A stretch of DNA of 64,000 nucleotides from Halomonas rhizosphaerae (lineage in GTDB: Bacteria > Pseudomonadota > Gammaproteobacteria > Pseudomonadales > Halomonadaceae): assembly GCF_030010555.1 (NCBI RefSeq), contig NZ_JASCQP010000046.1:1-64000 (forward strand), written 5' to 3'. Below the pieces are notes generated by a model. That model made no database searches. It was not told the DNA's origin and saw only the letters and a list, made by a program, of their open reading frames with translations. This document shows positions 1-9,269 of this stretch, one piece after another (within the stretch, counting starts at the first letter, position 1; each line of letters begins with the position of its first letter). The position numbers were made by a program, and so were the translations under genes.

Positions 1-35
1 CGGCGCCCCCTTCTTGTGCATGGTGCGAGTGTCGG

Positions 36-1484
36 TCAGCCGAGCTGCACTTCCTGCTGGCGGTAGGTGTTGACGTCGTTGCGCTCCCCCTCACGCCAGA
101 TGAAGAGGTTGAACATGGCGTAGAGCACGGCGATGACCGGGGTGATCAGGGCCAGGAAGGTCCATCCCATGTAGTCCCAGGCCGACACGTCCAGCACGCC
201 CATGTAGTAGGCGCCGCCCAGGCCCCAGGGCACGAGGGGGGACGTCACGGTGGCGGAGTCCTCGCAGGTGCGCGAGCACACGGACGGCAGGATCTTGAGC
301 TTGCGATAGGCCGGCACCAGCATGCGACCGGGAATGATGATGGCGATGTACTGGCTCGCGGAGAACAGGTTGGTGGCGAGAGCGGCGAAGACGTGTGTCA
401 CGATCAGCCCCCGCGCGTTGCTCACCAGCTTGCCCATCCGCTCGAGCAGCACCTCCAGCATGCGGGTCTTTTCCAGCAGGCCGCCGAGGCTGAGGCCAAT
501 GAAGCCCAGCGAGATGGTCCACATCATCTCCTGCAGGCCACCGCGGCTCAGCAGGCTGTCCACCGACTCGACACCGGTTTCGGAGACATAGCCGTAGTTC
601 ATGAAGTTCATCATGTCGCCGATCCCCACCCCCTGGATCGCGACCGCCATGGCGCCCCCCACCAGGCTGCCGATGACCATGACGGCCAAGGCACTGACCC
701 GGCGATAGGCCAGCACGAGCACCACCAGGGGCGGCAGGAAGGCGAGCAGGCCGACCGAGTAGTTCTCCTGGATGCCCTGAAGCAGGCGGTCGGTTCTTGA
801 GGTGTCGACGCCGCCGCTGTCGAAGCCCATGCCGATGAAGAAGAACAGCGCCGCCGAAATGACCAGCGCGGGACCGGTGGTATAGAACATGGAGCGGATG
901 TGATCGAACAGGTCGGCCTCGGCGACCCCCGCCGCCAGGTTGGTGGAGTCGGAGACCGGCGAGATCTTGTCGCCGAAGATGGCGCCAGAGATGACGGCCC
1001 CCGCGGTCATGGCGGCGGGGACGTCGAGGCCCGTGCCGATGCCCATGAAGGCGACGCCGAAGGTCGCGGCGGTGGTCCAGGAACTGCCCGTGACCAGCGA
1101 GGCAATGGCACACACGATCACGGCGGTGAACAGGAAGTAGGCAGGGTTGATCAGCTGCAGGCCGTAATACACCAGCGACGGGATGGTGCCCGAGGCGATC
1201 CAGCTGGCGACGAGGACCCCGACCATCATCAGGATCAGCATCGGCAGCATGGCGATCTCGCAGCCATACAGGATGCCCTTCTGGATATCGTGCCAGGTGA
1301 ACCCCGACACCAGGGCGATGACGGCAGTGACCGCGATGGCGAAGATCAGCGAGATATGGGTGACCCAGTCTTCACCGAGGATGAAGATCTGGGCGAACAT
1401 CATGAAGCAGAGAAAGCCGATACAGCTCACCGCCCCCAGGAACGAGGGGCGTATGGACGTATCGTTGGTTGTTGTATTTGGCAT
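36..1484 (-). CDS. nhaC: NhaC-family Na+/H+ antiporter
   Basis: Inner-membrane secondary carrier of 482 residues, the usual length for NhaC. About twelve hydrophobic segments are visible, and the family signature GDKISPVSDSTN lies at residues 171-182. NhaC relatives exchange Na+ for H+, and some couple organic acids such as malate and lactate. The start ATG follows a good AAGGAG ribosome site on the minus strand. It lies downstream of, and on the same strand as, a deacylase/aminotransferase/CoA-transferase/thiolase block, with a 260-base gap to the thiolase. It may therefore carry the substrate of that pathway or simply maintain Na+/pH balance. The family call is firm; the cargo is unknown. 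Confidence 0.85.
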   Translation of the reverse strand: MPNTTTNDTSIRPSFLGAVSCIGFLCFMMFAQIFILGEDWVTHISLIFAIAVTAVIALVSGFTWHDIQKGILYGCEIAMLPMLILMMVGVLVASWIASGTIPSLVYYGLQLINPAYFLFTAVIVCAIASLVTGSSWTTAATFGVAFMGIGTGLDVPAAMTAGAVISGAIFGDKISPVSDSTNLAAGVAEADLFDHIRSMFYTTGPALVISAALFFFIGMGFDSGGVDTSRTDRLLQGIQENYSVGLLAFLPPLVVLVLAYRRVSALAVMVIGSLVGGAMAVAIQGVGIGDMMNFMNYGYVSETGVESVDSLLSRGGLQEMMWTISLGFIGLSLGGLLEKTRMLEVLLERMGKLVSNARGLIVTHVFAALATNLFSASQYIAIIIPGRMLVPAYRKLKILPSVCSRTCEDSATVTSPLVPWGLGGAYYMGVLDVSAWDYMGWTFLALITPVIAVLYAMFNLFIWREGERNDVNTYRQQEVQLG

Positions 1485-1744
1485 GTGGTGCTCCTTTCAG
1501 GAGTGGGGCATCACTGGCCGATATCGGGATCGGCGTGACGCGAGTTCTCGTGTGGTGACCGTTGGCGCCGTGAGGGGCCGCCGCCCTGGCGTGATGACCC
1601 TGTCCTTCGGGCCGCACGCGTGGCGCTTATGGCGATGGGGCTCGGCGCCGCTTGCCGGATAGTGGCGGGCCTGGTGCGCAGGAGAAGTCGGCTGGCGATG
1701 GCATGGTGGAATCCTCTTCTTTCTCGGTGGAGGCGCGGCGATGC

Positions 1745-2923
1745 TCAGCAGCGTTCCAGGATCATCGCGATCCCCTGTCCTCCGCCGATGCAGGCGGCGG
1801 CACAACCATAGCGCCCCTGCCGGTGCTGCAGGGTCCGGGCCAGGGTTCCCGCGAGGCGGATGCCGGTGGCTCCCAGCGGGTGCCCGAGGGCCAGTGCGCC
1901 GCCGAAGACATTCACGCGCTCGGGGTCGAGACCCAGGGTTTGCATGGCGTAGAGCGGCACGGCGCTGAAGGCCTCGTTGATCTCCCAGGCATCGATGTCA
2001 TCGATGCCCAGTCCGGCGGCGCCGAGCACCCGCTCGATGGCGGCTGCCGCGCCGGCGCCCATGCGCTCGGGCGTCACCCCGCAGTCGACCACCTCGACCA
2101 CCCGCGCCAGCGGCGAGAGCCCGTGCCGGGCGAGGGCGTCCTCGGACATCACCAGCGCGGCCCCGGCGCCCGAGGTCAGCGGCGAGCTGTTGCCGGCGGT
2201 GACCCGGCCGCCTTCGACGAAGGCCGGATCGAGACCGGCCAGGCGTTCCAGGCTGGTATCGGGGCGGATGTTGGCGTCGGCGGCGACCACCTCGCCGGCC
2301 AGGTTGGTCAGGGCCAGGCGCTCGCCATCGAACCAGCCGGCCGCTTCGGCCCGGGCGGCCCGCTGGTGGGAACGCAGCGCGAAGGCATCCATGGCCTCCC
2401 GGGTGATGCCGCTTTCCCGGGCCAGGCGCTCGGCGGTCAGGCCCATGTTCATGGCCACGCTCAGGTCCAGTTCGGCGGTGCTCTGGAGGGCCTCGGGGAC
2501 CGTCAGCACGCCTTCCTGAAAGAGGCTCGGGCCCATCGGCACCCGCGACATGTTCTCGACGCCGCCGGCCACGCCGGCCTGGATGGCGCCGGCCTGGATC
2601 TCGCGCACCGTGCCGCGCAGGGCCGCCAGGCTCGAGCCACACTGCTGGTCGATCTGCCGCGAGGCGCAGCCAACCCCCAGGCGAGAGAGCCACTGCGGAT
2701 AGCGTCCGCCGAAGCTCCACTGCTCCTTCACCGGCAGCGCGCAGCCCACGCCCAGGTCCTCGATCAGGTCGCCCTCGATCCCGCGACGGGTCAGCAGGGC
2801 ATCGATCACCTGGGCGAGCAGGGCGTCGCCGCGCTGGCCCGACCAGGCATCGACTTCGGGCTTGCGGGGATGGGCGCGGGTGAAGGCGCTGCGCGCATAG
2901 TCGACGAGATAGGCGGCGTTCAT
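1745..2923 (-). CDS. Thiolase (acetyl-CoA acyltransferase family)
   Basis: Soluble thiolase of 392 residues, normal for the family. The acyl-accepting cysteine is Cys95 in QQCGSS. Near the C-terminus are the usual NEAF, GHPLGATG and CIGGGQG motifs, which carry the catalytic His and the second Cys. It cleaves a 3-oxoacyl-CoA with CoA, or condenses two acyl-CoAs. Its start overlaps the end of the upstream M20 deacylase gene by four bases, so the two are translationally coupled. With a CoA-transferase in the same run of genes, degradation of a 3-oxo acid is the natural reading. The acyl substrate cannot be read from sequence. Confidence 0.85.
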   Translation of the reverse strand: MNAAYLVDYARSAFTRAHPRKPEVDAWSGQRGDALLAQVIDALLTRRGIEGDLIEDLGVGCALPVKEQWSFGGRYPQWLSRLGVGCASRQIDQQCGSSLAALRGTVREIQAGAIQAGVAGGVENMSRVPMGPSLFQEGVLTVPEALQSTAELDLSVAMNMGLTAERLARESGITREAMDAFALRSHQRAARAEAAGWFDGERLALTNLAGEVVAADANIRPDTSLERLAGLDPAFVEGGRVTAGNSSPLTSGAGAALVMSEDALARHGLSPLARVVEVVDCGVTPERMGAGAAAAIERVLGAAGLGIDDIDAWEINEAFSAVPLYAMQTLGLDPERVNVFGGALALGHPLGATGIRLAGTLARTLQHRQGRYGCAAACIGGGQGIAMILERC

Positions 2924-4203
2924 GAGGCGCTCCTAGGGGGGGCATCGCCGCTGCCCCAGCGGCTGATGAACAGGGCATAGGTGGTCAGCACCCGGCGGAT
3001 GGAGTCGATCTCGACGCATTCGTCGACTCCGTGGATGCGCTGGGCGACCGGGCCATAGCAGGTGCCGTTGATGCCGCCGGACACATGGAAGGCGCGCAGG
3101 TCGGTGGTGCAGGTCGAGAGGTAGTGAGCCGGCGGCTCACCGACCAGGTCCTCGTGGCAGCGCGACAGCAGTCGGATGCCGGGGGTCTCCAGGTCGACCA
3201 GGTGGCCCTCGGAGCGGAAGCCATGGAACTCGACCCGGGGTGCGGGCGAGCCGTCGTCCATCGCCTGGTGATGGTCGTCGATCACCTGGCGGACGCGCGC
3301 CATGACCTCGTCGGGACTGATGCCCGGCGGGAAGCCGACTCGGCCCTCGAGAATGGCGTGGGCCGGCACGCTGGAGGCCCAATTGCCGCCCTCGATCCTG
3401 CCGATACTGAGGTTGAAGGGGTGGTCCAGGGCCGCGTAGGGCGCGGGGCGGGGCAGGGCATTGATCTCGGCTTCCAGTGCCTTGAAGGCCGGCAGGTAGC
3501 CCTGCAGGGTCTCGATGGCGTTGCTGCCGGCGCGGGTGTCGAGCACGTGGGCGGGCACGCCGTCGATGCGCATGCGAAACCACAGCACCCCCACCTGGCC
3601 GCTGTAGATCTGCGTGCCGAAGGGCTCTGGGATCAGCACGAAGTCGCCGCTGTAGCCCTGGTGCAGGCAGGCCAGGGCGCCGTTGCCGGTGCACTCCTCC
3701 TCGATCACGGTCTGCAGGGTCAGCGGGAAGTCGATCTCCACGCCGGCCTCGCGCACGGCCTGCACGGCCATCACCATGGCGGCGATGCCCGCCTTCATGT
3801 CCCCGGCGCCGCGGCCATACAGCCAGCCATCCTGCTCCCAGGGTTCCCAGGGGGGGCGTGACCACATGTCGGTGGGTTCGGCCGGCACCACGTCCAGGTG
3901 GCCGTTGAACACCAGGTGGGGCCCTTCGGCGCCCGGGTTGAGCCGGGAGACCACGTTGTGGCGACCCTCGGTCGACCAGCGGGTCGGGACCCGGTGAGGG
4001 TGGTCGGCAAAGCCCGGCGCATCGAGGGCCACGCGCTCCACCGGCAGGTCGAGGCGCTTCAGCCACTGCTCCATGGTGGCCAGCGCCCCGTGCTCCTGGC
4101 CCAGCACGCTGTAGCCGCGGACCAGGTCCCGCGTCAGCATCAGGGTGTCGTCCATCAGGGCCTCGCAGCGCGCGAGGATGCGTTCTTCCGTGGCGTTGAG
4201 CAT
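2920..4203 (-). CDS. M20-family deacylase/peptidase (ArgE/DapE-like)
   Basis: Cytosolic metallohydrolase of 427 residues. Metal ligands are recognisable: His102 and Asp104 in GHLDVVP, the bridging Asp135 in GAGDMKAG, and the catalytic/ligand Glu run at 168-170. The family removes an acyl group from the nitrogen of an amino acid or cleaves small peptides. The frame stays open for 61 codons further upstream, but those codons lie inside the CoA-transferase gene. The ATG at 4203 was chosen because it shares one base with that gene's stop (TGATG). Inside this operon it probably releases a free amino acid from an N-acyl form before transamination. That role is inferred. Confidence 0.8.
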   Translation of the reverse strand: MLNATEERILARCEALMDDTLMLTRDLVRGYSVLGQEHGALATMEQWLKRLDLPVERVALDAPGFADHPHRVPTRWSTEGRHNVVSRLNPGAEGPHLVFNGHLDVVPAEPTDMWSRPPWEPWEQDGWLYGRGAGDMKAGIAAMVMAVQAVREAGVEIDFPLTLQTVIEEECTGNGALACLHQGYSGDFVLIPEPFGTQIYSGQVGVLWFRMRIDGVPAHVLDTRAGSNAIETLQGYLPAFKALEAEINALPRPAPYAALDHPFNLSIGRIEGGNWASSVPAHAILEGRVGFPPGISPDEVMARVRQVIDDHHQAMDDGSPAPRVEFHGFRSEGHLVDLETPGIRLLSRCHEDLVGEPPAHYLSTCTTDLRAFHVSGGINGTCYGPVAQRIHGVDECVEIDSIRRVLTTYALFISRWGSGDAPPRSAS

Positions 4204-4856
4204 CAGAACCTCCCCAGCCGCTCTTCGTCGATGATCAGGTCGGCCTCGGTGGCCGCGCGCAGCGTGGCCACGTCGAGGCCCTCGGCGATGTCCAGCACCT
4301 CGAGTCCGGCATCGGTCACCTGCATCACGGCCTTCTCGGTGATGATGAGCGTGACGCAGCGCGGCGCCGTCAGCGGCAGCCGACATTGCCGCAGGATCTT
4401 GGGCTGGCCGTGCTTGTCGTTGTGCGAGCAGAGCACCACCAGGGTCTCGACCTTCTGGGCGAGTTCCATGGCGCCGCCGATGCCCGGGGAGAACTTGCCG
4501 GGGATCTTCCAGTTGGCCAGGTTGCCCTGCTGATCGACCTCGAAGGCGCCCATGAAGGTGACGTCCACCCGGCTGCGACGGATCATCGCGAAGGAGAGCG
4601 CGCTATCGAAGACGCTGGCGCCGGGGCGCGCGCCGATGTAGGCGCCGCCCGAGTCGATCATCTCGAGGTCGGGCTCGCCACCGGCAACGAGGGGCTGGCA
4701 GCCCAGCACACCGTTCTCGGAGTGCACCAGTACCTCCATCTCCGGCGGCAGGTAATGGAAGAGCCGGGTGGGCAGGCCGATGCCGAGGTTGACGATCTGG
4801 CCGGGAGCCACCTCACGGGCGGCCCGGGCGAGGATCCTTTCCTGATCAGATGACAT
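4203..4856 (-). CDS. 3-oxoacid CoA-transferase subunit B
   Basis: Beta subunit (217 residues) of a family I CoA-transferase. The catalytic glutamate is Glu47 in the SENG motif. With the alpha subunit encoded just upstream it moves CoA from a donor such as succinyl-CoA or acetyl-CoA to a carboxylic acid, typically a 3-oxo acid. An in-frame ATG 11 codons upstream exists, but the start at 4856 gives the usual N-terminus and already overlaps subunit A by 11 bases. The neighbouring thiolase could then cleave the 3-oxoacyl-CoA formed. The exact acid (acetoacetate, 3-oxoadipate or another) is not decided by the sequence. Confidence 0.85.
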   Translation of the reverse strand: MSSDQERILARAAREVAPGQIVNLGIGLPTRLFHYLPPEMEVLVHSENGVLGCQPLVAGGEPDLEMIDSGGAYIGARPGASVFDSALSFAMIRRSRVDVTFMGAFEVDQQGNLANWKIPGKFSPGIGGAMELAQKVETLVVLCSHNDKHGQPKILRQCRLPLTAPRCVTLIITEKAVMQVTDAGLEVLDIAEGLDVATLRAATEADLIIDEERLGRF

Positions 4857-5547
4857 GGGCGCGCCTCCCCTGCTCGCTGGTGGCTTCATCGACCCGCACG
4901 ACCTGGCTCACGAAGGCGCAGGGCGTATGGATGGTCTCGGGGGGCAGGTGGCCGGGAGCCTCGACCCGGAAGGCCTGGGCGATCACCCGGTCGGCCGCCA
5001 TGGCCATCAGCGGGTTGAAGTTGATGGCGGTGCCGCGGTAGACGAGATTGCCGTAGGCATCCGCCAGGTCGGCATGGACCAGGGCCAGGTCGGCCCGGAT
5101 GGCGGGCTCGATGGCCCATGTCTGGCCATCGCATTCGATCTCGCGGCGCCCCTCGGCGATCTCGGTGCCCAGGCCGATATCGGTCAGAAAGCCGTAGTGG
5201 CCGGCACCGGCACAGCGGATCTTCTCGGCCAGCAGGCCCTGGGGGTGCATCTCCACCGCCAGGCGGCCCTGGTTCATCTCCTCGATGGCGACCCGGTTGA
5301 GACCGATATGCGAGGTGATCAGGCGGTCGACACGGCCGGCGCGGATCAGCCGGCCGATGCCGATATCCGGCTCGTTGGCATCGTTCTTGATCAGCGTCAG
5401 GTGCTTCTGGCCCTGGGCCAGAAGCTCGTCGAGCAGCGCGAAGGGGGTGCCAGGCGAGCCGAAGCCGCCGACCATGATCGAGGCCCCATCGGGGATGGTG
5501 GCGATGGCCGCCTCGATCGTGGCGTGTTTCTGGTTGAGCAGTGTCAT
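4846..5547 (-). CDS. 3-oxoacid CoA-transferase subunit A
   Basis: Alpha subunit (233 residues) of the same family I CoA-transferase. The glycine-rich GGFGSPGTP segment near residue 28 is the CoA-binding loop of the family. It lies six bases downstream of the aminotransferase gene and overlaps subunit B, so the genes from 6927 down to 1745 look like one transcript. The pair ScoA/ScoB (succinyl-CoA:3-oxoacid) and the pair CatI/CatJ (3-oxoadipate) are both possible relatives. The absence of other aromatic-pathway genes here argues mildly against the latter. Confidence 0.85.
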   Translation of the reverse strand: MTLLNQKHATIEAAIATIPDGASIMVGGFGSPGTPFALLDELLAQGQKHLTLIKNDANEPDIGIGRLIRAGRVDRLITSHIGLNRVAIEEMNQGRLAVEMHPQGLLAEKIRCAGAGHYGFLTDIGLGTEIAEGRREIECDGQTWAIEPAIRADLALVHADLADAYGNLVYRGTAINFNPLMAMAADRVIAQAFRVEAPGHLPPETIHTPCAFVSQVVRVDEATSEQGRRAHVI

Positions 5548-5553
5548 GGGGTC

Positions 5554-6927
5554 TCAGCCTGTGATTCCGTTGGCGGTAGCGGCGGCGATGTCCGCGATCA
5601 GCGATGCCACCACCTCCCGGTCGAGCCGGTCGAGGGCACGGGCGAGCCGCTCGAGCAGCAGCTCCGTCTCGCTCTCGCTGATGGTGAAGGGCGGGCTGAC
5701 CAGGAAGTGGTCGCCGGCCAGGCCGTTCAGTGTGCGCCGGGGGTAGATCAGCAGCCCTTCCGCCTTGGCCAGGGCCGTCACTCTGGCGTAGAGGTTGGCC
5801 TCGGCGGGGAAGGGCGTCTTCTCCACGGGATCCATGACCAGCTCCACGCCCCACAGCAGGCCGAGACCTCGCACATCACCGATCCAGGGATAGCGTGACT
5901 GAAGCGCTTCCAGGCCCTGCCTGAGCTGGGCGCCCCGAGCCTGGACGTTGTCCAGCAAGCCTTCACGACGGATGGCCTCGACGGCGGCCAGCCCGGTGGC
6001 ACAGGCCAGGGGGTTGCCGGCATAGGTATGGCCGTGCTGGAAGCCGCCGTTGGCCATCACCGTCTCGACGATGGCCTCGCGGCACAGCAGTGCCCCCACC
6101 GGGTAGTAGCCGGCCCCCAGCCCCTTGGCAGTGGTCAGGAGGTCGGGCGCCACGCCCCACTGCTGGTAGGCGAACCAGGTGCCCGTTCGCCCCACGCCAC
6201 ACAGCACCTCGTCGAAGATGAGCAGGCAGCCGAACTCGTCGCACAGTCGGCGAATACCTTCCAGGTAGTCCTTGTCGACCAGGCGTGCCCCGGTGCTGGC
6301 GCCGCCGACGGGCTCGATCACGATGGCGATGATGGTATCGCCGCCGGCCACCTCGATCGCCGCGCGGGTTTCGTCGAGGACGCGGCGGATATAGGCGTCA
6401 CGGCCGCCGTCCGTCTGGCGATAGAAGTCCGGCCCGGGCACCTTGATGGAACCGGATGTGATGCTGACGAAGGGCGCCTCCAAGGGCTGATAGCCGGTCA
6501 GGCCCAGCGCTCCCAGGGTGCTGCCATGATAGGAGGGACGCAGCGACACGAAGTGGCGGCGCTGCGACTCGCCTCGCGCGACGTAGTACTGTCGGGCCAG
6601 CTTGATGGCCGACTCGACGGCCTCGGAGCCGCTCGAGACGAAGAACACCTTCTCCAGCTCGCCCTCGGTCATCTCGACCAGTGCCTCGGCCAGTGCCACG
6701 GCGGGCGCATTCTCGAACTGGGTGCGGTAGGTGAAGGCGACCCGGTCCAACTGGGCCAGCATGGCATTACGGATATCCTGCCGGCCGTGGCCGAGGTTGC
6801 AGGAGATGGCGCCGGCGCAGCCGTCGAGGTATTCCTTGCCTTGGGTGTCCCACAGGAAGACGCCGTGGCCGTGACTGACTTCCGGCATGGCGGGTCCGGC
6901 CTGGTAGAACAGGGGAGAGGTCGTCAT
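5554..6927 (-). CDS. Class III (omega-type) aminotransferase
   Basis: PLP-dependent enzyme of 457 residues. The Schiff-base lysine is Lys268 in TTAKGLG, Asp239 in IFDEV pairs with the PLP ring nitrogen, and SSGSEA at 99-104 binds the cofactor phosphate. Class III enzymes transfer amino groups that are often not on the alpha carbon, such as those of omega- or beta-amino acids and diamines. It is the first gene of the minus-strand operon and starts 106 bases from the divergent LysR gene. Feeding of its oxo-acid product to the following CoA-transferase and thiolase is inferred from order alone. Confidence 0.85.
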   Translation of the reverse strand: MTTSPLFYQAGPAMPEVSHGHGVFLWDTQGKEYLDGCAGAISCNLGHGRQDIRNAMLAQLDRVAFTYRTQFENAPAVALAEALVEMTEGELEKVFFVSSGSEAVESAIKLARQYYVARGESQRRHFVSLRPSYHGSTLGALGLTGYQPLEAPFVSITSGSIKVPGPDFYRQTDGGRDAYIRRVLDETRAAIEVAGGDTIIAIVIEPVGGASTGARLVDKDYLEGIRRLCDEFGCLLIFDEVLCGVGRTGTWFAYQQWGVAPDLLTTAKGLGAGYYPVGALLCREAIVETVMANGGFQHGHTYAGNPLACATGLAAVEAIRREGLLDNVQARGAQLRQGLEALQSRYPWIGDVRGLGLLWGVELVMDPVEKTPFPAEANLYARVTALAKAEGLLIYPRRTLNGLAGDHFLVSPPFTISESETELLLERLARALDRLDREVVASLIADIAAATANGITG

Positions 6928-7033
6928 CGTGTCGATCCGTTGTGGTTGTGTAGTCGGGATGTCGTCAGTCTAGGTAGCATCGACAACTCATTTCAATATA
7001 TGATGTTTTTAACGAATACGATGAGTTTCAGTC
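6928..7033. promoter_or_regulatory. Divergent promoter region, aminotransferase operon / LysR gene
   Basis: This AT-rich stretch separates two divergent genes, the usual place for a LysR operator. An inverted repeat TCAT-N8-ATGA lies at 6988-7003, inside a 12-of-16 A/T core. No strong -35/-10 pair is obvious on either strand. Assignment as the LysR target rests on position. Confidence 0.45.
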
Positions 7034-7945
7034 ATGGCCGACGTCAACATCCACTCCCTCAAGGCGCTTGCCATCTTCAAGACGCTGTTCGAGGCGGGCT
7101 CCGCCTCGCAGGCGGCCAGGACCCTGGGCATCACCCAGTCGGGGGTCAGTCGTTCCCTGTCCCAGCTGGAACAGAATCTGGGGCTTGAGCTGTTCCTGCG
7201 CGAGAAGAACCGCCTGGTTGCCACCCCCGAGGCGCGGGAGCTCTATGAGGAGATCTTGCGACTGATGGGCAATATCGATGAACTGCGCCACAGCGTGCTG
7301 GCGCTCAAGGAGTTCGGCACCTCGCGGCTGCGTATCGCGGCCATTCCGGGGCTGGCGTTCGGCTTCGTGCCGCGGCTGATCGCCGCGCTGCTCGAGGACA
7401 ACCGCGGCTTCAGCATCAGCTTTGACATGATGTCGAGCCACGATGTGCTCAGGGAGGTGGAGTCCGGCCATGCCGATATCGGCTTCGTGACGCTGCCGGC
7501 CAGCTCTCGTGTGCTGCGGGTCGAGGAGTGGCTGACCACCCAGGCCCGCTGCCTGATCCCCAGGGGGCATCCCCTGGAGTCCCGGACAACGGTGACCGTC
7601 GGGGATCTCAAGGACGAGTATCTGGTGATCAGCAACCAGCCCAACGTCGGGGCCGACCCGCTGCTCAACCTGGCCACCACCCATGGCATCCATATCGCCG
7701 GCAAGACCGAGGCCAATATCGGGGCCATCACAGCCCTGGTGGCCAATGGCGTCGGTCTCAGCGTGATGAATCCCATCACCGCCAGCGACCAGCTCTCTCC
7801 GCGGGACGGGGTGGTGATGCTGCCCTTTACCCCCGAGATCGACTTCAGTTTCGGACTGGTCTATCGCGAGGACTGGAAGCATGCCCGGGCCCTGGACTTC
7901 ATCCGCGGCTGTGGTCGCGACCTGCTGCGGGACTATCCCGGTTGA
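7034..7945 (+). CDS. LysR-family transcriptional regulator
   Basis: DNA-binding regulator of 303 residues, typical of the family. The N-terminal 60 residues form the winged helix-turn-helix (QAARTLGITQSGVSRSLSQL, residues about 29-48). The rest is a periplasmic-binding-like effector domain. It is transcribed away from the aminotransferase/CoA-transferase/thiolase operon and probably controls it, with a pathway metabolite as inducer. The ATG at 7034 gives the expected start; an ATG 13 bases upstream is in another frame. Confidence 0.85.
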   Translation: MADVNIHSLKALAIFKTLFEAGSASQAARTLGITQSGVSRSLSQLEQNLGLELFLREKNRLVATPEARELYEEILRLMGNIDELRHSVLALKEFGTSRLRIAAIPGLAFGFVPRLIAALLEDNRGFSISFDMMSSHDVLREVESGHADIGFVTLPASSRVLRVEEWLTTQARCLIPRGHPLESRTTVTVGDLKDEYLVISNQPNVGADPLLNLATTHGIHIAGKTEANIGAITALVANGVGLSVMNPITASDQLSPRDGVVMLPFTPEIDFSFGLVYREDWKHARALDFIRGCGRDLLRDYPG

Positions 7946-8032
7946 GGTCCGCCGTTATGCCCTTCCGGGATATCATGCCGGCTGTGGCAGCACCGCCCTC
8001 AGCCTCCCATCCGACGAGGTTTCACGAGCATC

Positions 8033-9064
8033 ATGCATACCTTCCACAGCGAACTGACCAAGCGCCGCAGAGCCCGCACGGAACTGGATGGCGGCCAGCT
8101 GGTGACCCCCTACGAGTGCCCCGAGCGCGTCGACCTGGTGCTGCAGCGGGTCCGGGAGACCGGTCTCGGCGAGGTACGCGAGCCGGTCGTTCATGGACTC
8201 GAGCCCGTGCTGGCGGTCCATGATCGAGGGTATGTCGAGTTCCTCGAACACTGCTGGACGGACTGGGTCGCTGCCGGTCGTCAGGGCGAGGCGATTGCCT
8301 GGATCTGGCCCACCCGGACCATGCCGGGACGGGTCATCCCCGAGCACATCGACGGTCGGCTCGGCCACTATGCGCTGGGAGCCGATACCTCGATCTGCGA
8401 GGGCACCTTCGAGGCGGCCATGGCCAGCAAGGACATCGCGCTCTCCGCGGTAGACCACGTGCTGGCGACCGGCGAGCCGGCCTTCGGCCTGTGCCGTCCG
8501 CCGGGCCACCATGCCGCGACCGACCAGTTCGGTGGCTACTGTTTCTTCAACAACGCCGCCATCGCCGCCCAGCGTGCGCTCGACGCCGGCCGGTCGCGAG
8601 TCGCGGTACTGGACATCGACTTCCACCATGGCAACGGTACCCAGCAGATCTTCTACGCGCGCGACGACGTGCTCTTCCTTTCCCTGCATGGCGACCCACG
8701 GCACTGCTTCCCCTACTTCCTGGGGCATGCCGACGAGACCGGCGAAGGGGCAGGCGAGGGCTTCAACGCCAACTACCCCATGGCGCCGGGGACCGGCTAC
8801 GCCCGCTGGGTGGAGGCGCTGGAGGATGCCAAGGCGCGCATGCTCGATGCCGGCTGCGAGCTGCTGGTGGTCTCCCTGGGCGTGGATGCCTTCGAACACG
8901 ACCCCATCAGTGCCTTCCGGCTCGCCAGCGACGATTTCACCGACGTCGGGCGTCGGCTGAGGCAACTGGGCCTGCCCACCGTCTTCCTGCTCGAGGGCGG
9001 TTACGCCGTGGCCGAGATCGGCCTCAATGCGGTAAACGTGCTAAGCGGTTTCGAGGGGGACTGA
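8033..9064 (+). CDS. Histone-deacetylase-family acetylpolyamine amidohydrolase
   Basis: Zinc hydrolase of 343 residues in the HDAC/AcuC/AphA superfamily. The catalytic His pair is 159-160 (PPGHHA). The zinc ligands are Asp196 and His198 in DIDFHHGNGTQ and the later Asp of GVDAFEHD. All active-site residues are intact, so it should be active. Close relatives deacetylate acetylated polyamines or other amine acetamides. It follows the LysR gene on the same strand after 87 bases and may belong functionally with the deacylase/aminotransferase block. Classical polyamine genes are not present nearby. Confidence 0.8.
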   Translation: MHTFHSELTKRRRARTELDGGQLVTPYECPERVDLVLQRVRETGLGEVREPVVHGLEPVLAVHDRGYVEFLEHCWTDWVAAGRQGEAIAWIWPTRTMPGRVIPEHIDGRLGHYALGADTSICEGTFEAAMASKDIALSAVDHVLATGEPAFGLCRPPGHHAATDQFGGYCFFNNAAIAAQRALDAGRSRVAVLDIDFHHGNGTQQIFYARDDVLFLSLHGDPRHCFPYFLGHADETGEGAGEGFNANYPMAPGTGYARWVEALEDAKARMLDAGCELLVVSLGVDAFEHDPISAFRLASDDFTDVGRRLRQLGLPTVFLLEGGYAVAEIGLNAVNVLSGFEGD

Positions 9065-9101
9065 GACGCTCCGGCCTTCACTGATGGCATGCCCATTGTA
9101 A

Positions 9102-9269
9102 GGGGAGGGCATCCTCTGCGGTGCCGCTCTGGTGGCCGCGGTTCACCTCGACCATCTGCCGCATTTTCAGGGCAGGGACATCGTCGTCATCCCCCACGAC
9201 AGCGCCGAACGCTACCTCTCTTCGGCGCTCTCCGAGGGGCGTTTCGGCGAGCAGGAGAGCGTGCAGTAG
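9102..9269 (+). pseudogene. C-terminal remnant of a cysteine synthase gene
   Basis: An open stretch after a TAA (9099) and ending in TAG (9267) encodes EGILCGAALVAA, then GRDIVVIPHDSAERYLS. This matches the C-terminal part of CysK/CysM-type cysteine synthases (the SSGAAV loop and the IVVILPDSGERYLS strand). Two residues of the SSG loop appear missing, there is no start codon, and the PLP lysine domain is absent. It lies in a 397-base gap between two intact genes. It therefore looks like the last 56 codons of a gene lost by deletion. The family recognition is by eye. Confidence 0.6.
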
